Assembly: GCF_036248275.1 (NCBI RefSeq)
Contig: NZ_CP109181.1
Span: 2,170,001-2,234,000 of the forward strand
Length of the DNA: 64,000 nt
Direction of reading: 5' to 3'
Source of the DNA: Streptomyces sp. NBC_01716
GTDB lineage: Bacteria; Actinomycetota; Actinomycetes; Streptomycetales; Streptomycetaceae
Each line of letters starts with the position of its first letter. The first letter of the stretch is position 1. The notes under the pieces are model-generated. The model had not been told where the DNA came from and did no database searches. It worked only from the letters and a program-made list of their open reading frames with translations. This document shows positions 26,083-35,586 of the stretch, one piece after another. The position numbers and the translations under genes were made by a program.

Positions 26083-26361
26083 ATGAGCTTCCGTGACTCA
26101 CTGAAGGCCAAGCTCTCCCCGGCCAAGGACAAAGTCTCCGACCTCGCGCAGCAGCACGGGGGAAAGATCGGAGAGGGCCTGGACAAGGCCGCGAAAACGG
26201 TCGACCAGAAGACCAAGGGCAAGTACAGCGACAGGATCGAGTCCGGGACGGGCAAGGCCAAGAACGCTCTGGAGCGCCTCTCCCACAAGGACGGCGACGA
26301 CACGGACAAGTCCGGCAACCCGCCCTCCTCCCCTCCCCCGGAGCCACCCGCGGCCTCCTGA
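26083..26361 (+). CDS. MT0933-like small antitoxin-family protein
   Basis: 92 aa, ATG after GGAAGGTGACCC. Lys/Asp-rich amphipathic helices (LKAKLSPAKDKVSDLAQQHGGKIGEGLDKAAKTVDQKTKGKYSDRI region) match the Rv0909/MT0933 antitoxin family, which is abundant in actinobacteria. The last 15 residues are Pro/Ser-rich. No toxin gene is next to it: flanking genes are miaA and a dioxygenase-like gene, both on the other strand. It may therefore have a non-toxin-antitoxin role, e.g. a stress or nucleic-acid-binding protein. Confidence 0.7.
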   Translation: MSFRDSLKAKLSPAKDKVSDLAQQHGGKIGEGLDKAAKTVDQKTKGKYSDRIESGTGKAKNALERLSHKDGDDTDKSGNPPSSPPPEPPAAS

Positions 26362-26403
26362 GGCGCAGCGCCCGCGCGACGGCTGACGCGGCTAGGACCT
26401 GAC

Positions 26404-27138
26404 CTAGGACCAGGCCGCCACCAGGTACCCCACGCCGTACGGGGCGTCCTCGTAAAGAAGCGCGCCGGTCAGGTCTGCCCCTTCGGCGGCGCCCGCGAGC
26501 AGCTGCCAGCAGGAGCGGCCGGCCGCCTTCAGGTTGGTCGCGAGCGTCTCGTCGAGGCGCGCGAGCGCCGCGACGTCCGCAGCGGCGAGCGCGCGTGCGA
26601 CCTCGGCGTCGAACGCGGCGGCGCGCCCGTCGAGGTAGCCGGGGGCCTTGAGCGTGCGGCACGCGCTGGCGTCGCCCATCACCAGCAGTGCCACCCGTTC
26701 GCCGCCCGTCGCGATGCTCCTGCCGGTCTTGATGCACGTCTCGGCGTCGAGTGGTTCGCGGACGCCGAGACCTTGGATCGGGGAGGCGGACCAGGCGACC
26801 TGTGCGAGGAGCCAGGCGGCGACGGCCAGCGAGGTGGGCAGCTCGTCACCCGGGGCGTCGCGGTCGTCTCCGGGCCCCGCGGCTGTTCCGTCGAGGCTCA
26901 CGCCGACATCGACCCCGTAGCCCCGGAAGGAGCCGTACGCGCCCTGCGGGTACGGCCGTACGTCCTGCGGCCCCGGCGCCGGTCCGGCGACGATCAGCCG
27001 GTCGGGCCGGGAGGCGGCGAGCACACCCAGAGCGTCCGCGCACGCGTCCCGCGCGGCGTCGAGTTCCGCCGCGGCACCTGCGGCGACGGCGGGGACGAGC
27101 AGGGGCGGACAGGGGCACACGGCCGCGGATACGAGCAT
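26404..27138 (-). CDS. Class III extradiol dioxygenase-like (LigB-fold) protein
   Basis: 244 aa. The start MLVSAAVCPCPPLLVP and the segments RLIVAGPAPGPQ and ERVALLVMGDAS fit the LigB/MEMO fold described for a hypothetical Streptomyces family ('class III extradiol dioxygenase subunit B-like'). Typical iron ligands of true dioxygenases are not obvious, so catalysis is uncertain. It sits 87 bp downstream of miaB in the same direction with an inverted repeat between them. Confidence 0.7.
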   Translation of the reverse strand: MLVSAAVCPCPPLLVPAVAAGAAAELDAARDACADALGVLAASRPDRLIVAGPAPGPQDVRPYPQGAYGSFRGYGVDVGVSLDGTAAGPGDDRDAPGDELPTSLAVAAWLLAQVAWSASPIQGLGVREPLDAETCIKTGRSIATGGERVALLVMGDASACRTLKAPGYLDGRAAAFDAEVARALAAADVAALARLDETLATNLKAAGRSCWQLLAGAAEGADLTGALLYEDAPYGVGYLVAAWS

Positions 27139-27150
27139 GCTGCGCAGACT

Positions 27151-27195
27151 AGGTCCTGTCAGGGCGATCTTGTCGGGTCGGCCCGGACAGGACCT
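27151..27195 (-). repeat. Copy 2 of dispersed repeat, as an inverted repeat after miaB
   Basis: AGGTCCTGTC (27151-27160) pairs perfectly with GACAGGACCT (27186-27195); the first 27 bases are the second copy of the repeat at 1049-1075. It may act as the miaB terminator. The element looks like a Streptomyces intergenic repeat family with a CCTGTC...GATCTTG core. Confidence 0.6.
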
Positions 27196-27225
27196 GGGCG
27201 CCGGGCAGGCTGACGGGGCGGCGCG

Positions 27226-28752
27226 TCACGGCGCCGAACAGCCGCCCGTCGGCGCGGGCAGCGGCGGCGGGACGCCGATCGACGGGAGGCCGAGCAGCAC
27301 ACCGGCGGGCTCGGGCGGGGCCGCGTTGCGCCTCTCCCAGGCGTCGCCCGCGCGCGTGCGCCGTATCCGCGTCGTGGGTCCCTCGGCGAGCAGATGGTGC
27401 GGTGCGGCGTAGGTGATGTCGACGGTCACCACGTCGCCGGGCCGCACCTCGTCGCCGGGCGCGGTGAAGTGGACCAGCCGGTTGTCGGGCGCGCGGCCGG
27501 AGAGCCGGTGGGTGGCACCGTCCTTGCGCCCTTCGCCTTCGGCGACCATGACATCGAGCGTGCGGCCGACCTGCGTCTTGTTCTCGTTCCAGGAGATCTC
27601 CTCCTGAAGAGCGACGAGGCGCAGATAGCGCTCCTGCACGACCTCCTTGGGAATCTGCCCGCCCATGCCGGCGGCGGGCGTTCCGGGGCGCTTGGAGTAC
27701 TGGAAGGTGAAGGCGTTCGCGAACCGCGCCTCGCGCACCGTGTGCAGCGTCTGCTCGAAGTCCTCCTCGGTCTCGCCGGGGAAGCCCACGATGATGTCGG
27801 TGGAGATGGCGGCGTGCGGGATGGCCGCGCGGACCTTGCCGATGATTCCGAGGAATCGCTCCTGCCGGTACGAGCGGCGCATCGCCTTCAGGACGGTGTC
27901 CGAGCCGGACTGGAGGGGCATGTGCAGCTGCGGCATGACGTTGGGGGTCTCGGCCATCGCGGCGATGACGTCGTCGGTGAAGTCGCGCGGGTGGGGCGAG
28001 GTGAAGCGGACGCGCTCCAGGCCCTCGATCTTTCCGCAGGCCCGCAGGAGCTTGGAGAAGGCCTCGCGGTCGCCGATGTCGGAGCCGTACGCGTTGACGT
28101 TCTGGCCCAGCAGTGTGATCTCCGAGACGCCTTCCGCGACGAGCGCCTCGACCTCGGCGAGTACGTCGCCGGGGCGGCGGTCCTTCTCCTTGCCGCGCAG
28201 GGCCGGGACGATGCAGAAGGTGCAGGTGTTGTTGCAGCCCACGGAGATGGAGACCCACGCGGCGTAGGCGGACTCACGGCGCGTCGGCAGCGTGGAGGGG
28301 AACGCCTCCAGCGACTCGGCGATCTCGACCTGCGCCTCTTCCTGTACGCGGGCGCGCTCCAGCAGTACGGGGAGCTTGCCGATGTTGTGCGTACCGAAGA
28401 CGACGTCGACCCAGGGCGCCTTCTTGACGATGGTGTCGCGGTCCTTCTGGGCCAGGCAGCCGCCGACGGCGATCTGCATGCCGGGGCGGCGGGTCTTCAT
28501 GGGGGCGAGCCGGCCGAGGTTTCCGTACAGCTTGTTGTCGGCGTTCTCGCGGACGGCGCAGGTGTTGAAGACGACGACGTCGGCGTCGCCGTCGGCGCCC
28601 TCGGGGGCCCGGACATAGCCCGCGTCCTCCAGCAGACCGGACAATCGCTCGGAATCGTGGACGTTCATCTGGCACCCGTAGGTGCGTACCTCGTACGTCC
28701 GCTCGACGCCCACTTCGTCCACTGCTCCGGCCCGGTCACTGCTGTTGGTCAC
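27226..28752 (-). CDS. miaB: tRNA-2-methylthio-N6-dimethylallyladenosine synthase
   Basis: 508 aa, GTG start. Radical-SAM methylthiotransferase acting after MiaA. N-terminal domain with Cys ligands in [21 protein letters not shown] and GGCLAQKD (auxiliary Fe-S cluster); the radical-SAM triad is in [12 protein letters not shown]; a TRAM domain follows (about 410-475). The ~35-residue Pro-rich C-terminal tail is not part of the conserved enzyme. Divergent from the ABC transporter gene at 29073. Confidence 0.96.
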   Translation of the reverse strand: MTNSSDRAGAVDEVGVERTYEVRTYGCQMNVHDSERLSGLLEDAGYVRAPEGADGDADVVVFNTCAVRENADNKLYGNLGRLAPMKTRRPGMQIAVGGCLAQKDRDTIVKKAPWVDVVFGTHNIGKLPVLLERARVQEEAQVEIAESLEAFPSTLPTRRESAYAAWVSISVGCNNTCTFCIVPALRGKEKDRRPGDVLAEVEALVAEGVSEITLLGQNVNAYGSDIGDREAFSKLLRACGKIEGLERVRFTSPHPRDFTDDVIAAMAETPNVMPQLHMPLQSGSDTVLKAMRRSYRQERFLGIIGKVRAAIPHAAISTDIIVGFPGETEEDFEQTLHTVREARFANAFTFQYSKRPGTPAAGMGGQIPKEVVQERYLRLVALQEEISWNENKTQVGRTLDVMVAEGEGRKDGATHRLSGRAPDNRLVHFTAPGDEVRPGDVVTVDITYAAPHHLLAEGPTTRIRRTRAGDAWERRNAAPPEPAGVLLGLPSIGVPPPLPAPTGGCSAP

Positions 28753-29072
28753 CCGTCAAGGGTAAGGGGGTGCCCGAGGTGGCCCCGCCAGAGGTGTCCC
28801 TTCGAGCCGCACGGGGCCCGGTGGAGCCCTGAGCCCGGCGAATCCCGTCCGTCACTCCCGTATCGCCCTCGGCGTTTCGGACAGCTCCGGGCCGGGGCCC
28901 GTCCGCGCGTCCCAAGGGCGGACGAGTCGCGCAGTCCGCGCCGACCGCGCCCCGTACGGAATCCGCTCCGTCTCAAACACGTGTGTTCGATATGGCGGCG
29001 CCGTCGTTGATCCCTGCGACATCGGCCGGCTGACACCGGGACGTACGCCACACACACGCAGGGGGAGACCAG
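28753..29072. other. Divergent promoter region, miaB / ABC transporter
   Basis: 320 bp with no gene. A small palindrome ACACGTGT lies at 28977-28984, about 90 bp before the transporter start. GCAGGGGGAGACC directly before 29073 is a strong ribosome site. I cannot assign promoters with confidence. Confidence 0.5.
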
Positions 29073-30962
29073 TTGACCTCGACAGACAGCCGGTACAAGC
29101 GATCCGTGACACCTCCGCCGCCGCCTCCCGCCGAGATCGTGTACTCGGGTGAGTACTCCGTGAATCCGCTCGGGGCGGTCTCCTTCCGAAAGCTGTGCTC
29201 CCAGCTCCCCTCCGTCCTGCGGCGCATCGCCGCGATGTCCTGGGCCATGGACCGACGGGCCGTCGCGCTGCTCCTGGCCTGTCAGCTGGTGACGGGTGCC
29301 GCCGCGGCGGTCCTGCTGACCGCCACGGCCGGTGCCATGCGCCCGATCCTCGGCGGTGGCGCCGTCGTCGACCGGCTGGAGCAGGCACTGCCGGCCCTGC
29401 TCGTGGTGGGCACAGCGACGGCGTTGACCCGTGGTGCGTCCTCCGTGGCCATGTACGCGTCGCGGCGTCTCACGCCCAAGCTGACGACCGCGACGGACAC
29501 CGCCCTGGTGGAGGCGGTCTGCCGCGTCGAGGCGGCGGCGTACGCGGTGGACGGCTTCGCCGACCGCCAGGAGGCCGCGGAGATGGGAGTGGCGCGTACG
29601 CATGTGATGGTCACCGACGCCCAGCGGTTCATGTCGGCCCTCGTAAGGATGGTCACCGCCACCGCTGTGCTGTCGCTGCTGAACGTACTGATGCTGCCGC
29701 TGCTGCTCCTCGCGGTGCTCCCGGCGGGTGTCGGGGCAGTGCTCACCGCCCGCGTGGACTACGAGATCCACTACGCGAACGTCGCCGACCGCAACGTGCG
29801 CGGCATGATGCGGTGGTGGTCGACGACGCCCAAGTACGGCGACGAGGTCCGCGCCAACGGCATGACGGGCTATCTGCTGTTCTGGTACCGCTCCCTCTCC
29901 GAACGGGTCGACCGGCGCACGCTCGCCGCCGCCCCGCGAACCCTGCGCATCGCGCTGCTGTCCTCTCTCGTGGGCGGGGTGTTCCTGGTCGCCACGTGGA
30001 CCGCCCTCGCCTGGCTGGCGAGTACGGGCCGGGTCGCGCTCGCCGTCGCGGCCACCGCCGTCGTCGCCGTACAGACCACGCTGGCGGCCCTGTCGCAGGT
30101 GATCGTCAACGGCGCGGCCGTGTTCCACACGAGCCTCTACCTGAGCGACATGCAGGCGTTCCTCGACGACGCGGGGAAGCGGGCGCCGAAGCGCGGCGGG
30201 CTGCCGGTGAGCACTCCGGTGGACGAGATCCGGCTGGAGGAGGTCAGCTATCAGTACCCCGGCAAGGAGAAGCCGGCCGTGGACACGCTCTCCTTGACCA
30301 TGCGGCGCGGGGAGATCCTGGCGATCGTCGGCGTGAACGGCTCCGGCAAGTCGACCCTGACCCGTCTGATCACCGGGATCTATCTGGCCGACAAGGGCCG
30401 GGTGCTGTGGAACGGTTCGGACCTCGCCTCCGTGGACAGGGCCGCCGTGTGGCGGTGCACCGGGCTGGTGCCGCAGATCTTCGCGCAGTGGCCGCTGCGG
30501 GTCCGCGAGAACGTGACGCTGGGCCAGCCCCGGACCTTCGACGACGGGCCGGTGTGGGAGGCGGTCGACTCGGTCGGCATGCGGGACGCCGTCGAAGAGC
30601 TGCCGAACGGTCTCGACACCCTCCTCGCGAAGGAGGTGTTCGGCGGGGCGGAGCTGTCCGGCGGGCAGTGGCAGCGGCTGGCCTGTTCCAGGGCGCTGTA
30701 CCGGCGGCCGTCGCTGCTGATCCTGGACGAGCCCACCTCGCAGATGGATCCGCGCGGCGAACACCAGATCTTCGAGGAGATCAAGGCGATCGCCGCCGAC
30801 CGCATCACCATCGTGGTGACGCACCGTCTGGAGAACACGAAGGTCGCCGATCACATCGTGGTGATGGACGGGGGCCGCATCACCGAACAGGGCTGTTACG
30901 CCGACCTGGTTCACGCGGGCGGCACCTTCGCGGAACTCCTCGCACTGTCCCAGGACCGCTGA
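29073..30962 (+). CDS. ABC transporter, fused permease and ATPase (half-transporter)
   Basis: 629 aa with a TTG start supported by GGGGGAG eight bases before. Residues about 1-55 are cytoplasmic; the membrane domain (about 65-340) has several hydrophobic helices. The ATPase domain (about 375-620) has Walker A VGVNGSGKS, Q-loop LVPQIFAQ, signature LSGGQWQR, Walker B LLILDEP and the H-loop THR. The type fits exporters of peptides or lipids that work as homodimers, including those of peptide natural products; no biosynthetic genes are beside it. Monocistronic; the next gene is 340 bp away. Confidence 0.88.
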   Translation: MTSTDSRYKRSVTPPPPPPAEIVYSGEYSVNPLGAVSFRKLCSQLPSVLRRIAAMSWAMDRRAVALLLACQLVTGAAAAVLLTATAGAMRPILGGGAVVDRLEQALPALLVVGTATALTRGASSVAMYASRRLTPKLTTATDTALVEAVCRVEAAAYAVDGFADRQEAAEMGVARTHVMVTDAQRFMSALVRMVTATAVLSLLNVLMLPLLLLAVLPAGVGAVLTARVDYEIHYANVADRNVRGMMRWWSTTPKYGDEVRANGMTGYLLFWYRSLSERVDRRTLAAAPRTLRIALLSSLVGGVFLVATWTALAWLASTGRVALAVAATAVVAVQTTLAALSQVIVNGAAVFHTSLYLSDMQAFLDDAGKRAPKRGGLPVSTPVDEIRLEEVSYQYPGKEKPAVDTLSLTMRRGEILAIVGVNGSGKSTLTRLITGIYLADKGRVLWNGSDLASVDRAAVWRCTGLVPQIFAQWPLRVRENVTLGQPRTFDDGPVWEAVDSVGMRDAVEELPNGLDTLLAKEVFGGAELSGGQWQRLACSRALYRRPSLLILDEPTSQMDPRGEHQIFEEIKAIAADRITIVVTHRLENTKVADHIVVMDGGRITEQGCYADLVHAGGTFAELLALSQDR

Positions 30963-31303
30963 CCGGCGGAGCTGACACATCGATGCGATCAAGTCACCCG
31001 AGTCCGGGTCGGTTTGACCGCCGAAGTCGTGGGTAGCGGCCCTGGGCTGCGCCCGGCGCCGGGCCTGGGGAGGTCTGAGGCGCTGGTCAACCCGGTCCTC
31101 GGCTCTGCGAAGGGACGTGGACCGGGGCGCAGTCCATTCGTCGCGGGGCTGCCCCGACCGGCGAGGGAGTGGCCAGGAATCGCTCATCCGGGCCGCTCCC
31201 TCGCCGGTTCCCCACAAGTCCCCCGTCGATTCCTCGGCGGGCCGTAATCAAGCCGGAACGTCAGGCCTGGCCTTTACGGCGAGTGAGCTGGCAGGATCGC
31301 CGC
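30963..31303. other. Intergenic region before the TAXI gene
   Basis: 341 bp. It contains a perfect 12-bp inverted repeat (CCGGCGAGGGAG at 31158-31169 and CTCCCTCGCCGG at 31196-31207) whose 26-nt loop has an inner GGCC/GGCC pair. It may end the ABC transporter transcript or fold in the leader of the TAXI gene. No gene seen. Confidence 0.6.
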
Positions 31304-32305
31304 ATGTTCCCGCTTCCGCCTCGTATGAGCCGGCGCACCGCCTTCGTAGGAGGCGTGGCCGCGCTGGTGGTGGCCGGGCTGCTGGCGTGGTGGCTCGTGC
31401 CGCTCGGGGAGAAGACGCCGAGCGGCTCCGTCAAGTTCAGTACGGGTGTGACCAGCGGCGTCTACGAACGCTACGGGTACCTCCTCAAGGAGGATCTCGC
31501 CAAGGATCTGCCCAACGTGTCCATAGGGCTGCTGACCAGCGAGGGCTCGCAGGAGAACATCTCACGTGTGGCCACAGGGAAGGCCGACTTCACGATCGCC
31601 ACGGCCGACGCGGTGGCGAAGTACCGGCGGGACAACGCGCCCGGCGCCGACCGGCTGCGCGGTTGCGCACGGCTCTACGACGACTACGTACAGCTGATCG
31701 CGGCGAAGAGCTCGGGTATCGAGTCCGCCCAGGACCTGCGCGGCAAGCGGGTCGGCGTCGGCCAGGAGGGCTCGGGCGTACGGCTGATCGCCGACCGTCT
31801 GCTGTCCGCCGCCGGGCTGCATCCCAAGAAGGACGTCACGCCGGTCTCGGCGGGCATCGACACCATGCCCAGCCTCCTGGAGTCGGACGAACTCGACGCC
31901 TTCTTCTGGTCGGGCGGGCTGCCCACCGCCGCCGTACAGCAGCTGTCGGAGCGTTTCGACATCACGCTGGTGCCCCTCGACGACGCCCTCGTCGACAAGC
32001 TGCACGACACGGCTCCGGTGGACACCCGCTACTACCGCTCGGCGATGATGCCGGCCGACGCGTACAAGAAGGCGCAGAACGGTACGGCGGTGCCGACCGT
32101 GGCAGTGGCGAATCTACTGGTCACCACGGACCGGATCGACGCCGAGCTGACCGAGGGCTTCACCCGCACCGTGATCAGGAGCCGGGACCGGATCGGCAAG
32201 AAGGTCCACCCGGCCCAGCTCGTGGATCTGCGGACGGCGATCTACACCGACCCGCTGCGACTGCACGAAGGCGCGCTGCGCTACTACCGGTCGGTCAAGC
32301 CGTAG
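31304..32305 (+). CDS. TAXI-family solute-binding protein (TRAP-type), orphan
   Basis: 333 aa from ATG 31304 (upstream extension to 31169 lacks a site). One N-terminal hydrophobic segment (about 11-30, GGVAALVVAGLLAWWLVPL) serves as membrane anchor or signal; then the TAXI domain: FSTGVTSGVYERYGYLL, GSQENISRVATGKADFTIATADAV, LRGKRVGVGQEGSGVR and the hinge VSAGIDTMPSLLESDELDAFFWSGG. TAXI proteins bind small organic acids such as glutamate-like ligands for TRAP transporters. No TRAP membrane subunits are here; the next genes are GluK/GluR, convergent. It may deliver a signal to GluK rather than to a permease; this is inference. Confidence 0.85.
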   Translation: MFPLPPRMSRRTAFVGGVAALVVAGLLAWWLVPLGEKTPSGSVKFSTGVTSGVYERYGYLLKEDLAKDLPNVSIGLLTSEGSQENISRVATGKADFTIATADAVAKYRRDNAPGADRLRGCARLYDDYVQLIAAKSSGIESAQDLRGKRVGVGQEGSGVRLIADRLLSAAGLHPKKDVTPVSAGIDTMPSLLESDELDAFFWSGGLPTAAVQQLSERFDITLVPLDDALVDKLHDTAPVDTRYYRSAMMPADAYKKAQNGTAVPTVAVANLLVTTDRIDAELTEGFTRTVIRSRDRIGKKVHPAQLVDLRTAIYTDPLRLHEGALRYYRSVKP

Positions 32306-32363
32306 CCGGGGGCGAGCGCCGAGAAGCCTCCCCCAACGAGCTTCGCGGAGCCGGCCCCGGGCC

Positions 32364-33791
32364 TCAGGAAGAGCCCGGTGACGACCTCGGCACCGTCAGC
32401 GTCACCCGCAGCCCGCGCGGCTCCGCGTGCTCGTACGCGATCGTCCCGCCGCCCGCCGCGAGCAGCGCCCGCGAGATCGACAGCCCGAGCCCCGACCCCT
32501 TGACGTTCTGGTGCCGGTTGCTGCGCCAGAAGCGGTCGCCGATCCGGTCCATCTCGTCGTCCGACAGCCCCGGCCCGCCGTCGGTGACGGTGATGGTGGT
32601 GCGGTCGGTGCCGGCGCGTGCCACCCGTACGTCCACGTCGCCGCCCTCCGGCGTGAACTTCAGGGCGTTGTCCACGACCGCGTCGAGCGCGCTGGAGAGC
32701 GCGACCGGGTCCGCCCAGCCGGTGAGGGGGCCGGTGCTCTCCGTCAGCCGTACGCCCTTCTCCTCCGCGTACGCCCGCCACGCCGCGACGCGTTCGGACG
32801 CCAGCGCCCCGACGTCGGTGAGCCGCAGATCGGCCGGGGCGTGTTCGGCGAGCGCCAGGTCCAGAAGGTCGTCGAGAACCTGCCCGAGCCGCTTGCCCTC
32901 CGTACGGACGGAGGCTATCTCCTCGTTCCCGGCGGGCAGTTCGAGGGCGAGCAGCTCGATCCGCAGCAGCAGCGCGGCGAGCGGGTTGCGCAACTGGTGG
33001 GATGCGTCGGCGACAAAGGCGCGCTGCTGTTCGAGGACGTCCTCGACGTTGTCGGCCATCTCGTTGAAGGAGTGGGCGAGCCTGCGCAGTTCGGGCGGGC
33101 CGCCGGCGGCGGCGACGCGGGATTTCATCCGCCCCGTGGCGATGTCGTGCGTGGCGGCGTCCAGGACACGTACCGGCCGCAGCACCCAGCCCGTCAGCCG
33201 GAACGCCGCCCCCACGGCGAGCAGCATGGCGGCGGCCTCGCCGGCGGCGATGTACGTCCAGCCTTCGAGGATCCGTGACCGCATCTGCCCGGTGGGCGAA
33301 TCGGTCACCACCACGGCGACGACGTCCCCGTCCCGCACGACCGGCGAGGCGACTATGAGCCGGCCGTGCCGCTGCCAGGGCCAGACCTGCGGGGGATCGT
33401 CGCTGCGGCGCCCCAGGAGGGCCTCCTGGAAGGCCATGCGGCCTTCTCCCGCCCGGGGCACCGTCCAGCCCCCAGGGGCCCGCGCCATGGCCTCTCCGTC
33501 GCGGAAGAAGACGCCCGCCCGGATGCCGTACACCTCGAAGTAGCGCCTGAGCTCCTCCTCCAGCATCGCGCCGCGCTCGTCGGACCCGGTGGCCGCGCCG
33601 GAGCCCGCGGCCCCCACCTCGCCCTCGCTGACGAACTGGGCGAGGGCCGCGACGCGCGCCGTGTCGTCGATCCGGTCGACGACGACGTCCTGCTGCTGCG
33701 CCGACGCGAGACTCACGGCGAGCGGGAAGCCGAGCGCGAGGAGCACGCCCGCCATGAGGACGATCAGCAGGGGGAGAAGTCGGGTACTCAC
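32364..33791 (-). CDS. gluK: Sensor histidine kinase GluK (glutamate sensing)
   Basis: 475 aa, GTG start. TM1 at about 7-28 and TM2 at about 180-199 bracket a ~150-residue extracytoplasmic sensor domain; then HAMP (about 200-255), HisKA with phospho-accepting His265 in DASHQLRNP, and HATPase_c with NALKFTPEGG (N box), DGGPGLS (G1) and GSGLGLSIS (G2). It lies 6 bp after the gluR stop in the same operon, divergent from gluABCD. In S. coelicolor the GluR-GluK pair next to gluABCD senses extracellular glutamate and switches on its uptake; gene order and neighbours are identical here. Confidence 0.85.
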   Translation of the reverse strand: MSTRLLPLLIVLMAGVLLALGFPLAVSLASAQQQDVVVDRIDDTARVAALAQFVSEGEVGAAGSGAATGSDERGAMLEEELRRYFEVYGIRAGVFFRDGEAMARAPGGWTVPRAGEGRMAFQEALLGRRSDDPPQVWPWQRHGRLIVASPVVRDGDVVAVVVTDSPTGQMRSRILEGWTYIAAGEAAAMLLAVGAAFRLTGWVLRPVRVLDAATHDIATGRMKSRVAAAGGPPELRRLAHSFNEMADNVEDVLEQQRAFVADASHQLRNPLAALLLRIELLALELPAGNEEIASVRTEGKRLGQVLDDLLDLALAEHAPADLRLTDVGALASERVAAWRAYAEEKGVRLTESTGPLTGWADPVALSSALDAVVDNALKFTPEGGDVDVRVARAGTDRTTITVTDGGPGLSDDEMDRIGDRFWRSNRHQNVKGSGLGLSISRALLAAGGGTIAYEHAEPRGLRVTLTVPRSSPGSS

Positions 33792-33797
33792 CGGGTC

Positions 33798-34511
33798 CTA
33801 CGGTCCTTGATGAGCGGCGGGGGCGACGAGGCGGTAGCCGACGCCGCGCACGGTCTCGATCAGTGCCGGCATCCGGAGCTTGGAGCGCAGGGACGCCACA
33901 TGCACCTCGAGGGTGCGGCCGGTCCCCTCCCAGCTGGTGCGCCACACCTCGCTGATGATCTGCTCCCGCCGGAAGACGACGCCGGGACGCTGCGCGAGGA
34001 GCGCGAGCAGGTCGAACTCCTTACGGGTCAGCTGGATCGGGGCGTCGTCCACGGTGACGCGTCGCGTGGACAGTTCGATGCTGACGGGCCCGAGGCGCAG
34101 CGAGTCCCCGCCGCCCGTCCCGGCCTCCTCGCCGCCGACGCTGCGCCGGCTCACGGCGTGGATACGGGCCAGCAACTCCCCTGTGTCGTACGGCTTGGTG
34201 ACGTAGTCGTCCGCGCCGAGGTTCAACCCGTGGATACGGGAGCGGACATCGGCACGCGCCGTCACCATGATCACCGGCGTCGAGCAGAGCTTGCGGATCT
34301 TGCCGCAGACCGCGTAACCGTCCTGGTCGGGCAGTCCGAGGTCGAGGAGTACGACTCCGTAAGGAGACTTCGTCCCGTCGGTCACCGGGAGCAGTGCCTG
34401 CAGGGCCTCTTCACCGCTGCGCGCGTGCGTGACATCGAAGCCGTGCCTCGCCAGTACCGCGGCGAGGGCCGCCGCGACATGATCGTCGTCCTCGACGAGC
34501 AGCAGCCTCAT
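33798..34511 (-). CDS. gluR: OmpR-family response regulator GluR
   Basis: 237 aa from ATG 34511 (GGAGGGCC before it; the frame is open 45 codons further). Receiver domain with acidic pocket VEDDD, phospho-acceptor Asp57 (LLDLGLP) and Lys106 (YVTKPYD); winged-helix DNA-binding domain from about 145 with LTRKEFDLLALLAQRPGVVFRREQI and IETVRGVGYRL. Partner of GluK; expected target is the divergent gluABCD promoter in the 251-bp gap 34512-34762. Confidence 0.85.
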   Translation of the reverse strand: MRLLLVEDDDHVAAALAAVLARHGFDVTHARSGEEALQALLPVTDGTKSPYGVVLLDLGLPDQDGYAVCGKIRKLCSTPVIMVTARADVRSRIHGLNLGADDYVTKPYDTGELLARIHAVSRRSVGGEEAGTGGGDSLRLGPVSIELSTRRVTVDDAPIQLTRKEFDLLALLAQRPGVVFRREQIISEVWRTSWEGTGRTLEVHVASLRSKLRMPALIETVRGVGYRLVAPAAHQGP

Positions 34512-34727
34512 GGCCCTCCTCCGTGGTGTGGCCGTCACAGTACGTACCAGGGCATCCACGCCCATGGCTGCCGCACCAGTCAAGCCACTTCCTGTTAAGG
34601 GACAGTTTCCGTTACCCACCCGGTACTCCGAACCGGCCAGCTTCACACGGTGTGTCCGGTTGCGGCCGGATCGTTATGCTCAATTTCCCCTCAGATGTAA
34701 TGACGCTGGTCGCAGTGCGTGACTAAG

Positions 34728-34748
34728 GTCCTCCCAACCGAGGAGGAC
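34728..34748 (+). other. Hairpin in the gluA leader
   Basis: GTCCTCC (34728-34734) pairs with GGAGGAC (34742-34748). The right arm includes an AGGAGGA sequence 15-21 bases before the gluA ATG (34763), so folding could hide a ribosome site. The closer site GGAGC stays free. Regulatory meaning is a guess. Confidence 0.35.
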
Positions 34749-34762
34749 GGAGCAAGAAGCCG

Positions 34763-35548
34763 ATGAGCGGAGTTTCAGTGACCAAGGAAACCGAGGGCGC
34801 CGGGCCGGCGTCGGGCGACCTGGTCGTGCTGAGCAACGTCAACAAGCACTTCGGCGCGCTGCATGTGCTCCAGGACATCGACCTGACCATCGCCCGTGGC
34901 GAGGTCGTCGTCGTGATCGGGCCCTCGGGGTCCGGCAAGTCCACACTGTGCCGCGCCATCAACCGTCTGGAGCCGATCGACTCCGGCAGCATTTCGCTCG
35001 ACGGGAAGCCGCTGCCCGCCGAAGGCAAGGAGCTGGCCCGACTGCGCGCCGACGTCGGCATGGTCTTCCAGTCCTTCAACCTCTTCGCGCACAAGACCGT
35101 CCTGGAGAACGTCACTCTGGGGCAGATCAAGGTCCGCAAGAAGGACAAGCGGGCCGCGGACGAGTTCGCACGGACCCTGCTGGACCGCGTCGGTGTGGCC
35201 AACCAGGCGGACAAGTACCCCGCGCAGCTCTCCGGTGGTCAGCAGCAGCGCGTCGCGATCGCCCGCGCGCTGGCCATGGAGCCCAAGGTCATGCTCTTCG
35301 ACGAGCCGACCTCGGCGCTCGACCCGGAAATGATCAACGAGGTGCTCGAAGTCATGCAGCAGCTCGCACGTGACGGCATGACCATGGTCGTAGTCACCCA
35401 CGAGATGGGCTTCGCCCGGTCCGCCGCGAATCGGGTCGTCTTCATGGCGGACGGCCAGATCGTCGAAGAGGCGACGCCGGAGCAGTTCTTCACCAGCCCT
35501 CGCAGCGACCGGGCCAAGGATTTCCTGTCGAAGATCCTGCACCACTGA
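34763..35548 (+). CDS. gluA: Glutamate ABC transporter ATP-binding protein
   Basis: 261 aa. Polar amino-acid-type ATPase: Walker [15 protein letters not shown]-loop [18 protein letters not shown] (hallmark of amino-acid importers), signature [15 protein letters not shown], Walker [17 protein letters not shown] and H-loop VVTHEMGFA. First gene of gluABCD; energises glutamate import through GluC/GluD. Likely controlled by GluR-GluK. Confidence 0.95.
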   Translation: MSGVSVTKETEGAGPASGDLVVLSNVNKHFGALHVLQDIDLTIARGEVVVVIGPSGSGKSTLCRAINRLEPIDSGSISLDGKPLPAEGKELARLRADVGMVFQSFNLFAHKTVLENVTLGQIKVRKKDKRAADEFARTLLDRVGVANQADKYPAQLSGGQQQRVAIARALAMEPKVMLFDEPTSALDPEMINEVLEVMQQLARDGMTMVVVTHEMGFARSAANRVVFMADGQIVEEATPEQFFTSPRSDRAKDFLSKILHH

Positions 35549-35586
35549 GCTGCCCGTAACTTTCGAGACAACGAAGGATGTTGACC

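Noticed and set aside
25956..26096. 46-codon ORF MGVFERLRRRP... before the antitoxin-like gene
   Set aside because: It runs into the start of the antitoxin gene and has no convincing conservation signal or domain; the GAGGT before it is the only support.
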